Shown: positions 1 to 10,694 of the stretch, one piece after another
How the letters are laid out: every line of letters starts with the position of its first letter
Numbering within the stretch: the first letter of the stretch is position 1
DNA from: Henckelia pumila
Lineage: Eukaryota; Streptophyta; Magnoliopsida; Lamiales; Gesneriaceae
Length of the DNA stretch: 64,000 nt
NCBI RefSeq assembly: GCF_033568475.1
Contig: NC_133122.1
Span: forward strand, 160,482,130 to 160,546,129
Reading direction: 5' to 3'
The notes under the pieces: model-generated
The model's database searches: none
Told to the model about the DNA's origin: nothing
What the model saw: the letters and a program-made list of their open reading frames with translations, nothing else
Translations under genes and position numbers: made by a program

Positions 1-382
1 GTTCTTGTTTAGGCAGTGTCTAAGTCCTAAAACGGATTGGGTTTGTACAAATTACTTGTATAAATCAAAGTCTTCTAGTAATATCCTTCCGAGGTGGAAC
101 AAGGAGTGACATAGGAGTGTTTTGAAATCTCCGAACATCCATAAACAACTACTTGTGTCATTTCAGTTTACTCACCATTACCACACACCCTAAAATGATA
201 TTCACTCAGTGTTTTGAATCTGCAGTTTGACATATTTCCGCACATATTTTGTTTGTTAAACTACATCTGACATTAAGATAACCCTCGAACTCAATCACTA
301 AACCGATCGAGTTTAATATTTCCTACTAAACTATTTTGAAAGTATATTCACCCCCACTCTAGACTTTCAACCGATTCTAACA
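1..382 (+). mobile_element. 3' part of a copia-type LTR (same broad family as element G)
   Basis: The stretch GATTGGGTTTGTACAA near 36-51 and the following AAAGTCTTCTA region match the equivalent part of the element G LTR at about 22595-22640, at lower identity. It runs on to a C-rich CACCCCCACTC block and ends in CTAACA at 382, a typical CA terminus. No primer site follows, so this is either a 3' LTR or a solo LTR. The left part lies outside the window. Confidence 0.5.
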
Positions 383-1113
383 TAGATAAAACCTTAAAAA
401 GAGAAAAAGGCACAAAAAATAATTTCGAATGAAATTGGAACGACTAAAATGTTGAAGAAAGGGGAAAATGTTTAAGAAATAGAAGGTCGGAAATTTCCTC
501 GTGAATGTGAGTCGTGTGGCAGTGGTGTTAGCCGATTTTTTTGTTACTATTATTTCTCCTCTCTTTTTTTTTATCTTTTTCCTTTTTTTTTAAGTTTTCT
601 TATTTTGTGGTCGAAGATGAAGATGGAAGCCAAGAAAAAATTTAAATTTTTTTTAAAATGAATAGTATGGAGAAATAAGAAAGAGGAGGCAGATCATTAA
701 AAAAAAGTGATTACAATTTTGTCATTACAAGGACATTCACAAAATTTATCAATAATATTAAAATCCTACCGAACATTATGTATCAATTTATCAGATTTTA
801 TTTATTATCCTTTTCTTTCAATTTATTATCTCTAATTTTTATCAATCATTCATTTAACTATTCACCCATAACAAGTGGTATATTATTATTAATAATTTCT
901 TAATTTATCTTTGTATTTAATTACCCGATGGAGGTCATTTTTAGGATCATAAGTGAATCCGGGCCAATAAGGGTTGAGCCCACAAACTCTATATAAACCT
1001 ATAAACAGATCACTTACTCTCCATTTAAAAGATAAGATCTCATTTACTCTGTTCGTGATGACCCATTACCTTCCTATTAAGATTCGTATGAGCGACATTT
1101 GTAGCCCCACATT
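383..1113. other. AT-rich stretch without recognisable genes
   Basis: I see only AT-rich sequence with T and A homopolymers. The short open frame at 974-1204 crosses into the duplicated segment and shows no motif. No terminal repeats or primer sites are evident. Confidence 0.4.
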
Positions 1114-3404
1114 CCCCCTTTACCCTGAATTTTGTGAATCAAATGACGGTTTTATTTTTCTACATCACTCTACAAATTTTCTTAAAGCATGTTTAATGGT
1201 GTAAATAAAAAAATATTAAAATTTTATGTTATCCCCACCCAAGACATTTATTTCTATTACATATCTAAAAGTATATAAAAAAAAAAAGAGTAAAGGTTTT
1301 CAATTGTAAATTAAGTATACCCTTTTATTCTACACTATTGTATGTAAAACTAAAAAATATAGGTATAATGTAAAAGTAAAATATTTTTTAGGGTATAGAA
1401 GTACTAATATATTTTATATATAAATACAAAACACATTCATTAGTTTTTAATCCAAGTAATAAATTAATATTGACCGATAAATATATTATAAATAGAGGTA
1501 TCTATTTATATTTTTAATAATATATATTAAGTTATTATATTTATTTTTGGTGTTATCCCCACCCAATACAATTTTAAAAAAATAAAATAGATTTTATAAT
1601 ACAAACAAATTGTCATTGCGTGCGACGCATGTGCTATTTACTAAGATCATAAGAGGCAAGCATTTAAACGAACAAAATGGACCTTTAATACCGCTACGCC
1701 ATCAGAAAATCTAGTTAGCCTTTCTTGCAATTTCTTGTTGTTATCAACTGAAATGGCCTGCTTAGATGCCTGCATTATGTGCAATTTTGCCTTGATAATA
1801 AGTGTTCAATCTAACGTTTTTGATACCTAAACTTTAAAAAAATGTGACATAACTAATCCTTACCACTAATTATATGGTTAAACTAAATAAAAATTTTTCG
1901 TGATACTTGACCAAAAATGTTTATAAAAACTGCTCATTTCAAAGCATACCATCTCTATCTAAGCATCGATGTCTCCCTTTCCACCAGCTCCATCAATTAT
2001 TATTGTTTCATTAAAGGATATGATTATCTAAAAGAAAGGAAAAAATATAAGTAAAACCTATAATATAATTCGTCACAAAGGAAAGTAATTAACAACTAGA
2101 ACTTACACTTCGACATGTTCTCAACATTTTGGCCTTGACTTTCTCTAGGTTTGTCACAAGCTTGCTCTGTGTCACAATGGCGAGATCTTGCAAATCAGAT
2201 TTTCCGTGCTCCCCAAAGCCTAGATATTATTTTTATAATAAATAAAAAATCAATTTTCTCAATCAAGTGATTAATAGATTTATTAAGCAGTATAACTACT
2301 TTCATCCCAACATCAAATCTATTGCTCGTTGCTCCACACTGCCGCCACAAGTGAGCATGATATAGTTTTTTTTGTTTATTATTTAAAAAAAATCACGACA
2401 ATTCATTCACATTTCTTATTATATATTGTCAGATTCTTTTTGGAGGTCACATTGTACAGGTTCGTCGCCCTAGTGGTGTTCAATCCCAGATTTATACCGT
2501 ATAAAATGTTGAAGTTCTTCTGTCTTGTCATAGCTGCGACTAGATACTTGTATCATCGTAAACAAAAGAAGGGGATGGGGGAGAATAGAAAATGGTTCAA
2601 ATTTGGTCTTAAGTGCTCAATGAAGTGCTCAAACAGACCAAGTAACAACTCACAGACACTAATCAACATTTTAAAAAGTAAACAAAAATTGGAAACTCGA
2701 ACAAAAGGCGAGAAAGACCATGGGGATGAGGATTTAAAGTAAGAATTCGGGCATAAATAATCCCCATAAATAAAAAGTGTTCATTGGGGCGGAGATGGGG
2801 ATAAATATTGGAATCAGGGACGGGGATGGATTATCCCAAAGGGAAAAAATAAGAAATCATAAGGGAAGACCACATATCAGCTAACTCAACAATCTAAAGT
2901 TTTTTGAAAAGAAGAAAAATTTACTATTCTTCCCATCCACCATGTCCCTAAATTAAAATGAAAAAAAGACCACGATTTTATTCATCTGGATATAATAGTT
3001 GGATAAAAATTCAAAAAAATGCTTAGGTCAGATCAACCTTATAGAAATAATTTTACCTTTGTTTTGTCATGTAATCTTGGGCAAGAGTTTTCCAAAATTT
3101 TTGTTATTTGATAACAACAACGAAGAATATATGAAAAGGAAAAATGGGGTGGTGAAAACTGTTTTACATGGAAATAAATAATGCAAATTGGAATGGTTTA
3201 CACACATCCAGCAGCAGATTGGACTGATTGTGTGAAAACCATGTGGTGTGAGAATAAATTGGGTTTAGATTCCATGTAGTCAATGAGAGTGTGACCAGGA
3301 TGATCGAAATACATGGTGGAATGGTTGGACAGATCGGTATCTGTGAGATGATGGTCGAGCAGATATTTTTGGAAATGGGGCATGGCGGGGGAGGCGATAT
3401 ATTC
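1114..3404. repeat. Duplicated segment X, copy 1 (split by an insertion)
   Basis: Positions 1114-1191 match 13850-13923, and 2723-3404 match about 13925-14612, so this is a second copy of one ancestral segment. The matching includes a purine-rich GGGGCGGAGATGGGG stretch, TTATCCCAAAGGGAAAAAA, and a gene-like block at the right end. Copy 1 carries about 1.5 kb of extra sequence at 1192-2722. In copy 2 the segment lies to the right of segments Y and Z; here it lies to their left. Confidence 0.7.
1192..2722. mobile_element. Insertion of unknown type inside segment X1
   Basis: Copy 2 reads straight through at 13923, whereas copy 1 has about 1.5 kb of additional AT-rich sequence here. The 4 bases CATG occur at both junctions (1188-1191 and 2719-2722), which would fit a 4-bp target duplication. 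I see no terminal inverted repeats, LTR termini, primer site or polyA tail, and no conserved protein. The 137-codon open frame at 2329-2742 has no recognisable motif and crosses the right junction. A deletion in copy 2 is the alternative. Confidence 0.35.
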
Positions 3405-3480
3405 CCTATTACTGTCCTCGAATCTAAAACTCATCCCTATACTCTCTGCAATCTCCACCTATTTTAATCTGGGATTCCTC
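3198..3480 (-). pseudogene. Gene-like minus-strand fragment of unknown family, copy 1
   Basis: An 86-codon minus-strand frame ends in a stop at 3198. Its composition looks like real protein: HFQKYLLDHHLTDTDLSNHS followed by a DHPGHTLIDYMESKP stretch. The same reading frame is kept, with few changes, in the second copy at 14409-14612, so it probably derives from a gene exon. The frame continues upstream past its first Met as VEIAESIGMS, and I cannot tell where the exon starts. I do not recognise the family. It sits downstream of the Y1/Z1 fragments on the same strand, as expected for a multi-exon gene captured or duplicated with its introns. Confidence 0.4.
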
Positions 3481-3842
3481 ATCCTCGCTCCGATACAAAT
3501 GAATCTATATTAAAAATTTTAGCAATTTGATTTCAATATACACAAGAAAAAATTCATTAACAAATTCATATTTCATCTTATTATGAAGCATTGCAGTCTT
3601 GATTATATTCATTGTAAATTTTTTTGTTTGTAGCAGTGTGCATGAAAAGAATATATAAATCTTTAATATAATAAATAATCTATTGAAAAAATAAATAATA
3701 GCGAGAAAAAAGCTTACATAATTTCCAGACAACAATAAAAAATCTTCATATAGCATATAAAATAAATGGTTAATTACGTTGACCTCCCGTGAGGTTTTCA
3801 TAAGAAAATTTGCAAGGATTACGAAGCTAAGGGTTGAAGAAA
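3463..3842 (-). repeat. Duplicated segment Y, copy 1
   Basis: Matches 12090-12470 almost base for base, from the ATTCC...CTCGCTCCGATAC start to GGTTGAAGAAA at the right edge. On the minus strand it includes a short frame reading FFNQRFLQPLAS across the junction with segment Z, a plausible exon remnant between AT-rich intron-like flanks. The right edge is the target site of the chimeric insertion that follows. Confidence 0.7.
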
Positions 3843-3847
3843 GCGCT

Positions 3848-6800
3848 TGTAACGCCCAGAAATTCGGCACGTAAATCCGCATGCATAACTAGGGGATTTA
3901 ATAATTTTAAAATAATGTGAAAATGTGTCAAATTGTTTTAATGAGTGATTATTTAAATTATATGATTTATTAGCATGTTTTAAATATTTGTTTCGGAATT
4001 TAAATAGGTATGATGTGATTTATGAATTTATCTTAGAAAGTTTATTTTTTTATCGCGTAGGCGAGACCGTGGACGGACGAAATATTACTTTTACACCCAA
4101 AATATTTTATGATATTTTTAGGAGCCTTAAAATATTATTTTATGGTATAATTTAAAGAAAATTAAGGTATTTAGATATATATTTAATTATGTGCTAGTTT
4201 TTACCCAAAATAAGTAATTTTAAACTTTTAAAAATCTATTTAATTATTATTACGGGATTTTCATTATGTTACCTAATCTATATTTTTACTTATGAGTTTT
4301 AAATATATTTTATGGTATAATTATCTACTTAGTTTAATTAGTGTAATTTAATTTATTCTAACCTAAAAACCCACCTTATCTCACGCCTAAACTCTCCTAG
4401 CCGCCTCCATCAACCTTCAGAAAGCTTTCCATCATCAAAAACACAGCACACACGATTTTCTTGAGGTTTTTCGGCAAGGATTTTTTTAAAGTCGTTCGTC
4501 CCGGCGAGCCCGATACGTGTCGTTTTCTTTGTTTGGTCCAAATCTTCAACAAGGCACGTTTCGAATCCCTTTTTGCTCACCGTTTAAATCGTAGTACACT
4601 GATTTTTACATGATTGATTAGTTAATGCATGTATAATGTGGCGTGAATGAAAAATCTTACAAGATCATGCATGTGTTTCACGTTTTTCTGCATACATCCA
4701 GATTTTCGGTTGTTTTTTTTTTATTTTGGACAGATCCAAGCTGCTGATCCATGTGTTAGGGTCGTTCTAGGGTCCTTAGGAGTGTCTTGGGGTGGTGTCT
4801 CGGCCATGGAAAAGGGCTGCATTCAAGCTGGACGTGGCTTTTTCCGGGACGCGGCAGATTCTCGCATCGGCTTGGGTAGGGGTTCGGGTTATTCTTGCTG
4901 GTTCATGGTCGGACCAGGGACTAACCAAGGGCTAGGGGGTTCGAGTTAGGGTCCTTAGGGGCGGGTCTGTAGGGTGGCTCGGTCTTGGTAAGGGCTGGAA
5001 CCAAGGCTTGTCGTGAGTGGGTGCAGGTGGCGGGTTGCGCAGGTTCATGGGGTAGATGGGATCAGGTTGCTCGGTTAGGGGGCTGGATGGACCAGGGGCT
5101 GGTCTGGTCGGTCCGGCAGGACCCTGGGGAGGTCCTGCCGGCGGAGCTCCGGCCAAGGGTGGCCGGAGCTGGGCAAAGGAAGCAAGAAAGGATGGGGCAG
5201 CGTGAGGTACGTGGGCTTGAAAAGCCACGTACAGTGTGGGTTTTTGGGTTTAGGCGGGCCGGGCCCGGGTTTTGGGTCCGGGTCGGGTCTAAAATGATGG
5301 GTCAAATAATTTTAGTCCGAGTCTAGATTTTTATTAATTGGGCTTGTTTTTATTTTTATTTTTAATTAATTAAGAGTTTAAGTTAGTAAATAAATGGGTT
5401 AGGCTTGATTAATTAATTAATTAGACTAATTTAATGGGCTTTAATAATTATGAAAGTGAGCCCACTAATTTGTCATGAACCGTGTGATCCATGAGAATTA
5501 TTGGGTCAAGCTGTGTCGGGTTTAATAATTTTATCGGTCTAATTTATAAGTTAATGGTTAGTTAATAATTTTATTAATTTAATTTTTAGTTAATTAGTTA
5601 ATGAGCCTAAATTATGTTTTTAGTGAGCCCATTAGTTTCTCATGGGCCTGGGGGCCCATGAAGCTTAATGGGCCAGGTCAGGTTGGGCTTTTTGGGTTTT
5701 GAGTCAGTCTAGGAATTTTTGAGTTAAGTCTAGTGGTCAGCAGCTCGAACAAGTCCTTGGAAAAATAAATGTTCGTAAATATATATTTAATTAATGCATG
5801 CATTTTTATTAGATATATAAGTATTATTTTTTTAAGAAAATAAATTAAATATATATTTACGGACAAATTTTCATGAAAATAAAGAAATAATGAGAATTTT
5901 TATGTTCATGCATCATGTAACAATTTTTATGATAATTTTAAATGCATGTTAAGAAAAATATATTTTTTTGGAAGTTGAAGTGAAGGTGGAAAGTGATGTG
6001 GTTGAAGGCCGGGATACCTGGGCCCGGTGACCTTCCTAATGATGTATAAGTATGATGAGCTTATGGATCCAGCTGAGAGGGCTGGTGAAGTGGCAGCACA
6101 GAGGTGGAAATCCCACCGCCGCGTACGTTGGTTTAAGATTGATCAATCGCTCAGTATGATGCCACCGACATGGATACGACCTGTTGAGAACTAAGAAATC
6201 ATGATATGTTATTTTTTACGAAAATTATAAAGTATGATGAATTATGTTATAGCATGATGATTTAGCAGTATGATTATTTATTTATGTTTATATGCATATA
6301 ATTTTAAGATCATGCACGTATAATTATTATTCATGTATTTTATATGATGTGTGCTTGTGTGTGGTTTCATTTTGTTATGTAAGGATAGAACGTGCTGGGC
6401 CTCTAGGCTCACTAGATTTAAATGGTGCAGGTGAGCAGAATGTTAATGAAGTTAATGTGTTCCCGACTGGCGGCGAGGGCGTATGAGTATCCAGGCGGCT
6501 AGAACCCGTGACCATTGTTCTAAGATGAATTTTATGTTGAGATTAAAACATTTATTTCCGCATATGTTTTATTATTATAGATTTTTCAGTATATGTATGA
6601 ATTTTAGATTTAAGTATTTATTTTCTAAGTTTTCCTGAAATTTTTGTGAAAGAAATATTATTTAGAAATTTTATTATGGCATTCTTATAAATTATTATTT
6701 AGTAATTAATTTTAAGTATTTGATTGCCTGTGTGTACTTTTAATGTATCCTTTGTGTATTTGTATTTTAAATTAAGTAAAGTATTTTTTTTAAAGTACAA

Positions 6801-6901
6801 TATATATATGTATGGGCATATATATATTTATATTTATTATTTTATAGTTAGAGAGTTATTTTTTAAAAAAAAAAATTCACTAGCAGTTCTAGGATGTTTC
6901 A
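3848..6901 (+). mobile_element. Gypsy-type long LTR (family K)
   Basis: About 3.05 kb, starting TGTAACGCCC and ending GTTTCA directly before a tRNA-iMet-type primer site. Length and primer site fit long-LTR gypsy lineages. The middle (about 4730-5300) is unusually GC-rich and produces long overlapping open frames on both strands without any conserved domain; I do not regard these as genes. The partner 3' LTR is absent from the window. Confidence 0.7.
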
Positions 6902-6903
6902 TT

Positions 6904-6915
6904 TGGTATCAGAGC
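6904..6915 (+). promoter_or_regulatory. Primer binding site, tRNA-iMet type (element K)
   Basis: TGGTATCAGAGC is complementary to the 3' end of initiator tRNA-Met and lies 2 bases after the LTR terminus, the expected spacing. Confidence 0.85.
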
Positions 6916-7090
6916 CTTGGTCCTTGGAGCTCATAAACCGCACTGCCAGTCTGTAAGTTTTAAGTGTTTAAAATTATGATTTATCCATGGGACACATGAG
7001 TTATGTTTTTTAATGATTTATGAAAATGAGAATTTAAAGTTACGAGAGATTTAAAGCCAAAAATATTAGTTATGCATTGCGATTTACGTG
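6916..7090 (+). other. Leader remnant of element K
   Basis: Short non-coding leader downstream of the K primer site. It breaks off near 7090, where the sequence changes to the 5S-like part of a Cassandra LTR. No gag sequence is present. Confidence 0.5.
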
Positions 7091-7195
7091 GGGAAATTAT
7101 AGGATGGGTGACCCCCTAGGAAGTTTCTCAGGGTGCGTGTGAGTGCGAACAAAAGCACGCTGAAAATACCCGTCTTGATACAGTGAGTCGTTACA
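7091..7195 (+). mobile_element. Cassandra 5' LTR, right-hand remnant
   Basis: Positions 7091-7195 match the last part of the 3' LTR at about 7540-7646, including AGGATGGGTGACCCCC, the CACGCTGAAAA stretch and the TCGTTACA end. The left three quarters of this LTR are missing; the junction with element K lies in a GGGGAAATTATAGG context. Confidence 0.75.
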
Positions 7196-7265
7196 AATGG
7201 TATCAAAGCCGACCTCTCTTAGTACGGTATGGTTCGGGGACGAACCAAGCGGAAGCTGGTGGGCA
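7196..7265 (+). mobile_element. Cassandra internal domain with primer site
   Basis: About 70 bases between the LTRs. TGGTATCAAAGC at 7198-7209 is a tRNA-iMet-type primer site with one change from the usual sequence. A purine-rich stretch, GCGGAAGCTGGTGGG, precedes the 3' LTR. There is no coding capacity, typical of terminal-repeat retrotransposons in miniature. Confidence 0.75.
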
Positions 7266-7646
7266 TGTGACGCCCGGGGCTGAGGAAGCAGGGAGTGATC
7301 GCCGGTGCCAATAGGTTGCACGGACAATGAGCGGCTCCTGGTAGGCTTCTAGGCGGAGGGAGACATGAATGAACCGATCCCGTGCCGGAATGAGAGGGGA
7401 TTCTGAGACTGTGTAGGTATGGGACTACATAGTTGAGGAGGGTTTAAAAGATTTCATATGTATTGCTCATATCAAGAAGGTGCATCTTCTTTTCGGGAGC
7501 TCATCACATAAAAACTCCAAAGTTAAGCGTGCTTGACTTGGGAAAATTATAGGATGGGTGACCCCCTGGAAAGTTTCTCAAGGGTGCGTGTGAGTGAGGA
7601 CAAAAGCACGCTGAAAAGACCGGTCTTGATATAGTGGGTCGTTACA
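7266..7646 (+). mobile_element. Cassandra 3' LTR (5S-rRNA-derived)
   Basis: 381 bases, TGTGACGCCC to GTTACA. The right third resembles plant 5S rRNA: AACTCCAAAGTTAAGCGTGC, then AGGATGGGTGACCCCC. This is the hallmark of the non-autonomous Cassandra family, in which 5S sequence sits inside the LTR. Proteins for movement must come from other elements. The target duplication GCGCT follows at once. Confidence 0.8.
7520..7569 (+). promoter_or_regulatory. 5S-like internal control region in the Cassandra LTR
   Basis: AAGTTAAGCGTGCTTG (7520-7535) corresponds to the A-box region of 5S genes and AGGATGGGTGACC (from 7551) to the C-box region. These are RNA polymerase III / TFIIIA promoter elements in true 5S genes. 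The spacer between them differs from 5S rRNA, so this is an element-borne derivative, not an rRNA gene. Confidence 0.65.
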
Positions 7647-7651
7647 GCGCT

Positions 7652-8555
7652 GGTTGAAGAACTCAGGGTTGAAGACAAATTTGATCCCTAGAAAAATGAA
7701 CCAAAAATACCAAAATAATTCAAAGTTGAGCAAAATACACACTGAATCAAACGAAAACATGAAGAAATATATATATCCCAAATTCTCAATTCATAAATAT
7801 TGTGTAAACAGGTATCTATTATTTATCCAAAATCGAAAACACTCTTCAGCATTCACTAATCATTCCAGATTGTCTAATTAAAAAACAAAATTCTACAAAT
7901 AAACAAAAGTTTAAAGAACACAATTACGCAAATCACGATTCATGAATCATCATCCAATCCAAATCATGAATCAAAGTTCACGACTTCAATTTCAAAGAAA
8001 TTGAAATCATCATACCAATTACTAGAAAAAGAACGAAGAAAAGCAAGAACTCATTATTACGATCGTAAACCTGCAAATAAACACAAAAATCAATCATATA
8101 CAATCAATATGAAAGCAAAATTTGGGGAAAAAAACAGAGCATCGAGAATCTGGACTCACAAGAGATCTTCGCGGCGCTCTGCAGGGACGATGGAAACTAT
8201 TTCTTCGACTATCAGGTTTACGAATTTCTTTTCCCATTTTGCAGCTAAAGGCGTACACGCCATCCCACTTTTGGGCTAAAAACGTTGGACTCTTAATTTT
8301 TTTAGTGGGCCACCATGCTAAAAAGAATTGAGCCAAAATTTAACATGTAAAAAAATTTAAAAATTTTGAAGTGTTAAAGAACGTACATAACATTGAAAAG
8401 TTGGAGAACGGATGGTATCCCAATATTAAATGCCAAGACTCAAAATGGTAAAAGGTGAAATTTGGTGAACTGATGGTATCCAAATATTAAATTTGAGACT
8501 CAAAATGGTAAAAGGTAAAAGTTGGTGAGCTACAAGTTAATTCAATTAGACAATT
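7652..8555 (-). repeat. Duplicated segment Z, copy 1, with gene-like minus-strand fragments
   Basis: Matches 12476-13375 closely. On the minus strand a block near 8165-8235 reads IVEEIVSIVPAERREDLL and is followed by CTTGTGAGTCC, which resembles a 5' splice site. A second block at about 7652-7690 continues into segment Y. In copy 2 the first block keeps the same frame with conservative changes. These look like exon remnants of a host gene on the minus strand; I do not recognise it, and in-frame stops are present. Confidence 0.5.
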
Positions 8556-9187
8556 TTTCTTTATTTTCCAACCAACCCAAATCTGAATACGATCTAGTAA
8601 TAAATACACATCTCCTTTAAATTAATTAAATTTAATCAAAAGGACAAAATTTATTGTAGGTTCATTAATTATGATCAGAGAAAAGTAAATCAAATGACAA
8701 AAATGAATATGGCTCATGCGAGCCGGTCTCAGAGTTCTATTTCGTGATACGGGTCTTCCCAACCCATATCTACAACAAAAATTAATATTTTTAGCATAAA
8801 AAATAATATTTTTTATCGGTTGAGTCAAATATGAAATCTATCTCATAAAATTGATATGTGAAACCGTATTACTGATGTTTTTTAGACAAAATTACTATAG
8901 GGTCATCAAACAGGTTATGTGTTTACACGACAGGGCACCGCTAGTTCATGGAAGTCAACATGCAAACCTTGACAAAAACATCATCAAATCACTTTGATAT
9001 CATTGCAACCCAACATATTCAAGAATCATGTGGATTACCAACAACGAAAGATAGCCGACAACTATTTTTTAAGATAATGCTACTTTCATTGCACAACTAA
9101 AGGGAGGAAATATCAAAGGAGATCGAACGAAACACATTTCACCAATGTTTTTCTACACCCACGAACTTCAGAAGAAAGGTGATATGA
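8556..9187. other. Unassigned stretch with a small decayed inverted-repeat element
   Basis: Sequence unique within the window. At 8717-8866 there is a decayed copy of a common plant repeat type with GCCGGTCTCA on the left and a roughly complementary TGTGAAACCG on the right, with AT-rich stem-like sequence between. The rest shows no gene or terminal repeat. Confidence 0.4.
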
Positions 9188-10615
9188 TGTAGTAGCCCGT
9201 TTCCATTTTACATGATTAAATGATTTTAAACATGTTAGAAAATGACATATAATTTTAAAAGTGTCAAAACATGTTTAAGGAGTCCTTATTTGGTTATAAT
9301 AAGTGGAAAATCAGATCCAAAACGTCCGAAAATGGTAGGATAGGTCCCGGGGGTCCAAAAATGTGTTTGGAAGGACCAAAACAGTTCGGAGCTTACGGAC
9401 CAGTTTGGGCCCTCCGAACCACTTTGGGCCCTCCGAACCCAGTTTGGGCAGTCCGAACTCAGCAGAGCCCAGGTGTCAAAATGGCTCGGACAAGTGGCAT
9501 TTCGGACCGTCCAAACTCCGCCTATAAATAGACCCTCCAAATTTCATAATTTTCACACCAAATTTCATTTCTCTCTCGGTTCTTAGGCTTTTATAGGGGT
9601 TTTGGGGTGATTCCAGCCTTCCTAGTCTTGGTCCGGAGGTTGGCCAGGTGCTTCAGGGTTGCGGTGGAGCGGTGCCCAAGTTCTGGGGCAGTCGTCATCA
9701 GCGGGCTGACGACGGACACAGGTATAGCTCTGGCTCCTTATAGTAAATAGAGAGTATGTTATAGTCTAGTTAAGGTTTTTAGAATAAAGTGATGATGCAT
9801 GAGTACTTTGCACTGTAGTGTGGACTGTAGGCTGGGACATAGTGCTGGTCTAGCTTGCCTAGTTTATGAGGTACGGAAGTATTATTCGAGATATCCAGAT
9901 TGAATATGCATGTATTATGTGATTGCATGTTTTATATGCCTTTCTATATACGGCATGTCACGATTGTATGTTGCATACATGAGCATATTGAGCCTGTATC
10001 CTTGCGATATCCGGTATTGGGATATTTATTCTGTCAGTAGATGGTTGGACACAGAGACACGTGTTAGGTCACCAAAATCAGTTGGACACGGATCTCGTGT
10101 TAGGTCACTGATATTTGGTTGGACACATGTACTTGTGTTAGGTCACCATCAGGGCTTTTGAGTATGTTGGTCACCTCCTGTAGCGACGGCTCAGCGTGGC
10201 ACATACCAGGACCTAAGTTGTTCTTGATCAGATATTCTTGACATCGTGTCTTGGTACACAGTTCACTTGCATACATGCACATATAATACCGTATACTCAT
10301 ACTCTCGTACTGAGCTTATCATGCTCACGTCCCATACTTGTTGTATCTGGACACCCTATTCCATGGGGCAGATCTGCGGCTGGATGAGGCGGGTGGTTCC
10401 AGGAGAGCTTAGGCGATTGATGATCAGCAAGGATATCTGTCTAGGCTTTTTTCTCTGATACATTTGGGTTCATTCATTTGGACATTCGATTTGGTTGTAT
10501 CTTTATTTGGGAATTTATTTATGCTTTTCCGCTGTTAATTATGATGATTTATTATTTAAGTTAAATGCATGCTTAAGCTTCTGATTAGTAGATGATCACG
10601 ACGCGGGTCACTACA
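9188..10615 (+). mobile_element. Gypsy family E, 5' LTR
   Basis: 1428 bases from TGTAGTAGCCCG to GGGTCACTACA, followed by a tRNA-iMet-type primer site. A TATA box, TATAAATA, lies at 9533-9540. The same family appears as a solo LTR on the minus strand (25149-36213) and as a fragment at 14741-14933. Confidence 0.85.
9306..9540 (+). promoter_or_regulatory. U3 promoter region of family E: TCCGAA motif cluster and TATA box
   Basis: Motifs TCCGAA or TTCGGA recur at least six times between about 9324 and 9515, several within near-tandem units of the form TTTGGGCCCTCCGAAC. The TATA box lies right after the cluster. Clustered repeats upstream of a TATA box in U3 are typical of retrotransposon enhancers; function here is inferred. 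Confidence 0.5.
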
Positions 10616-10619
10616 TTTA

Positions 10620-10631
10620 TGGTATCAGAGC
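10620..10631 (+). promoter_or_regulatory. Primer binding site, tRNA-iMet type (element E)
   Basis: TGGTATCAGAGC, four bases after the LTR end. Confidence 0.85.
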
Positions 10632-10694
10632 ATGCATAGTAATCTTGGGATCTAGATTGTTGAAATTGGGTTTAACCTTTTGATCATTGTATAG

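Larger units (their letters stand above)
3843..7651 (+). mobile_element. Chimeric retrotransposon: gypsy 5' LTR joined to Cassandra, one target duplication
   Basis: The insertion starts with TGTAACGCCC at 3848 and ends with CGTTACA at 7646. The bases GCGCT flank it on both sides (3843-3847 and 7647-7651). The paralogous unoccupied site at 12466-12480 has GCGCT only once, so the outer ends behave as one integration event. Yet the left end is a 3-kb gypsy-type LTR with its own primer site, and the right end is a Cassandra element with a 5S-derived LTR. There is no coding sequence. Known LTR elements normally carry two copies of the same LTR, so this structure needs recombination between element copies before or after integration. 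Confidence 0.7.

Noticed and set aside
974..2742. Small plus-strand open frames at 974-1204 and 2329-2742 as host genes
   Set aside because: They cross duplication or insertion boundaries and have no recognisable domains.
4647..5326. Overlapping open frames of about 100 codons in the K LTR
   Set aside because: GC-rich LTR sequence open on both strands without domains or a second copy to show conservation.
7505..7600. A 5S rRNA gene
   Set aside because: Only the control-region-like parts match; the rest differs and it lies inside a Cassandra LTR, so it is an element-borne derivative.
3198..8336. An intact host gene on the minus strand
   Set aside because: The exon-like pieces contain stops or lack consistent splice phase, and the chimeric element splits the locus in copy 1; I keep only the call of gene-like fragments.
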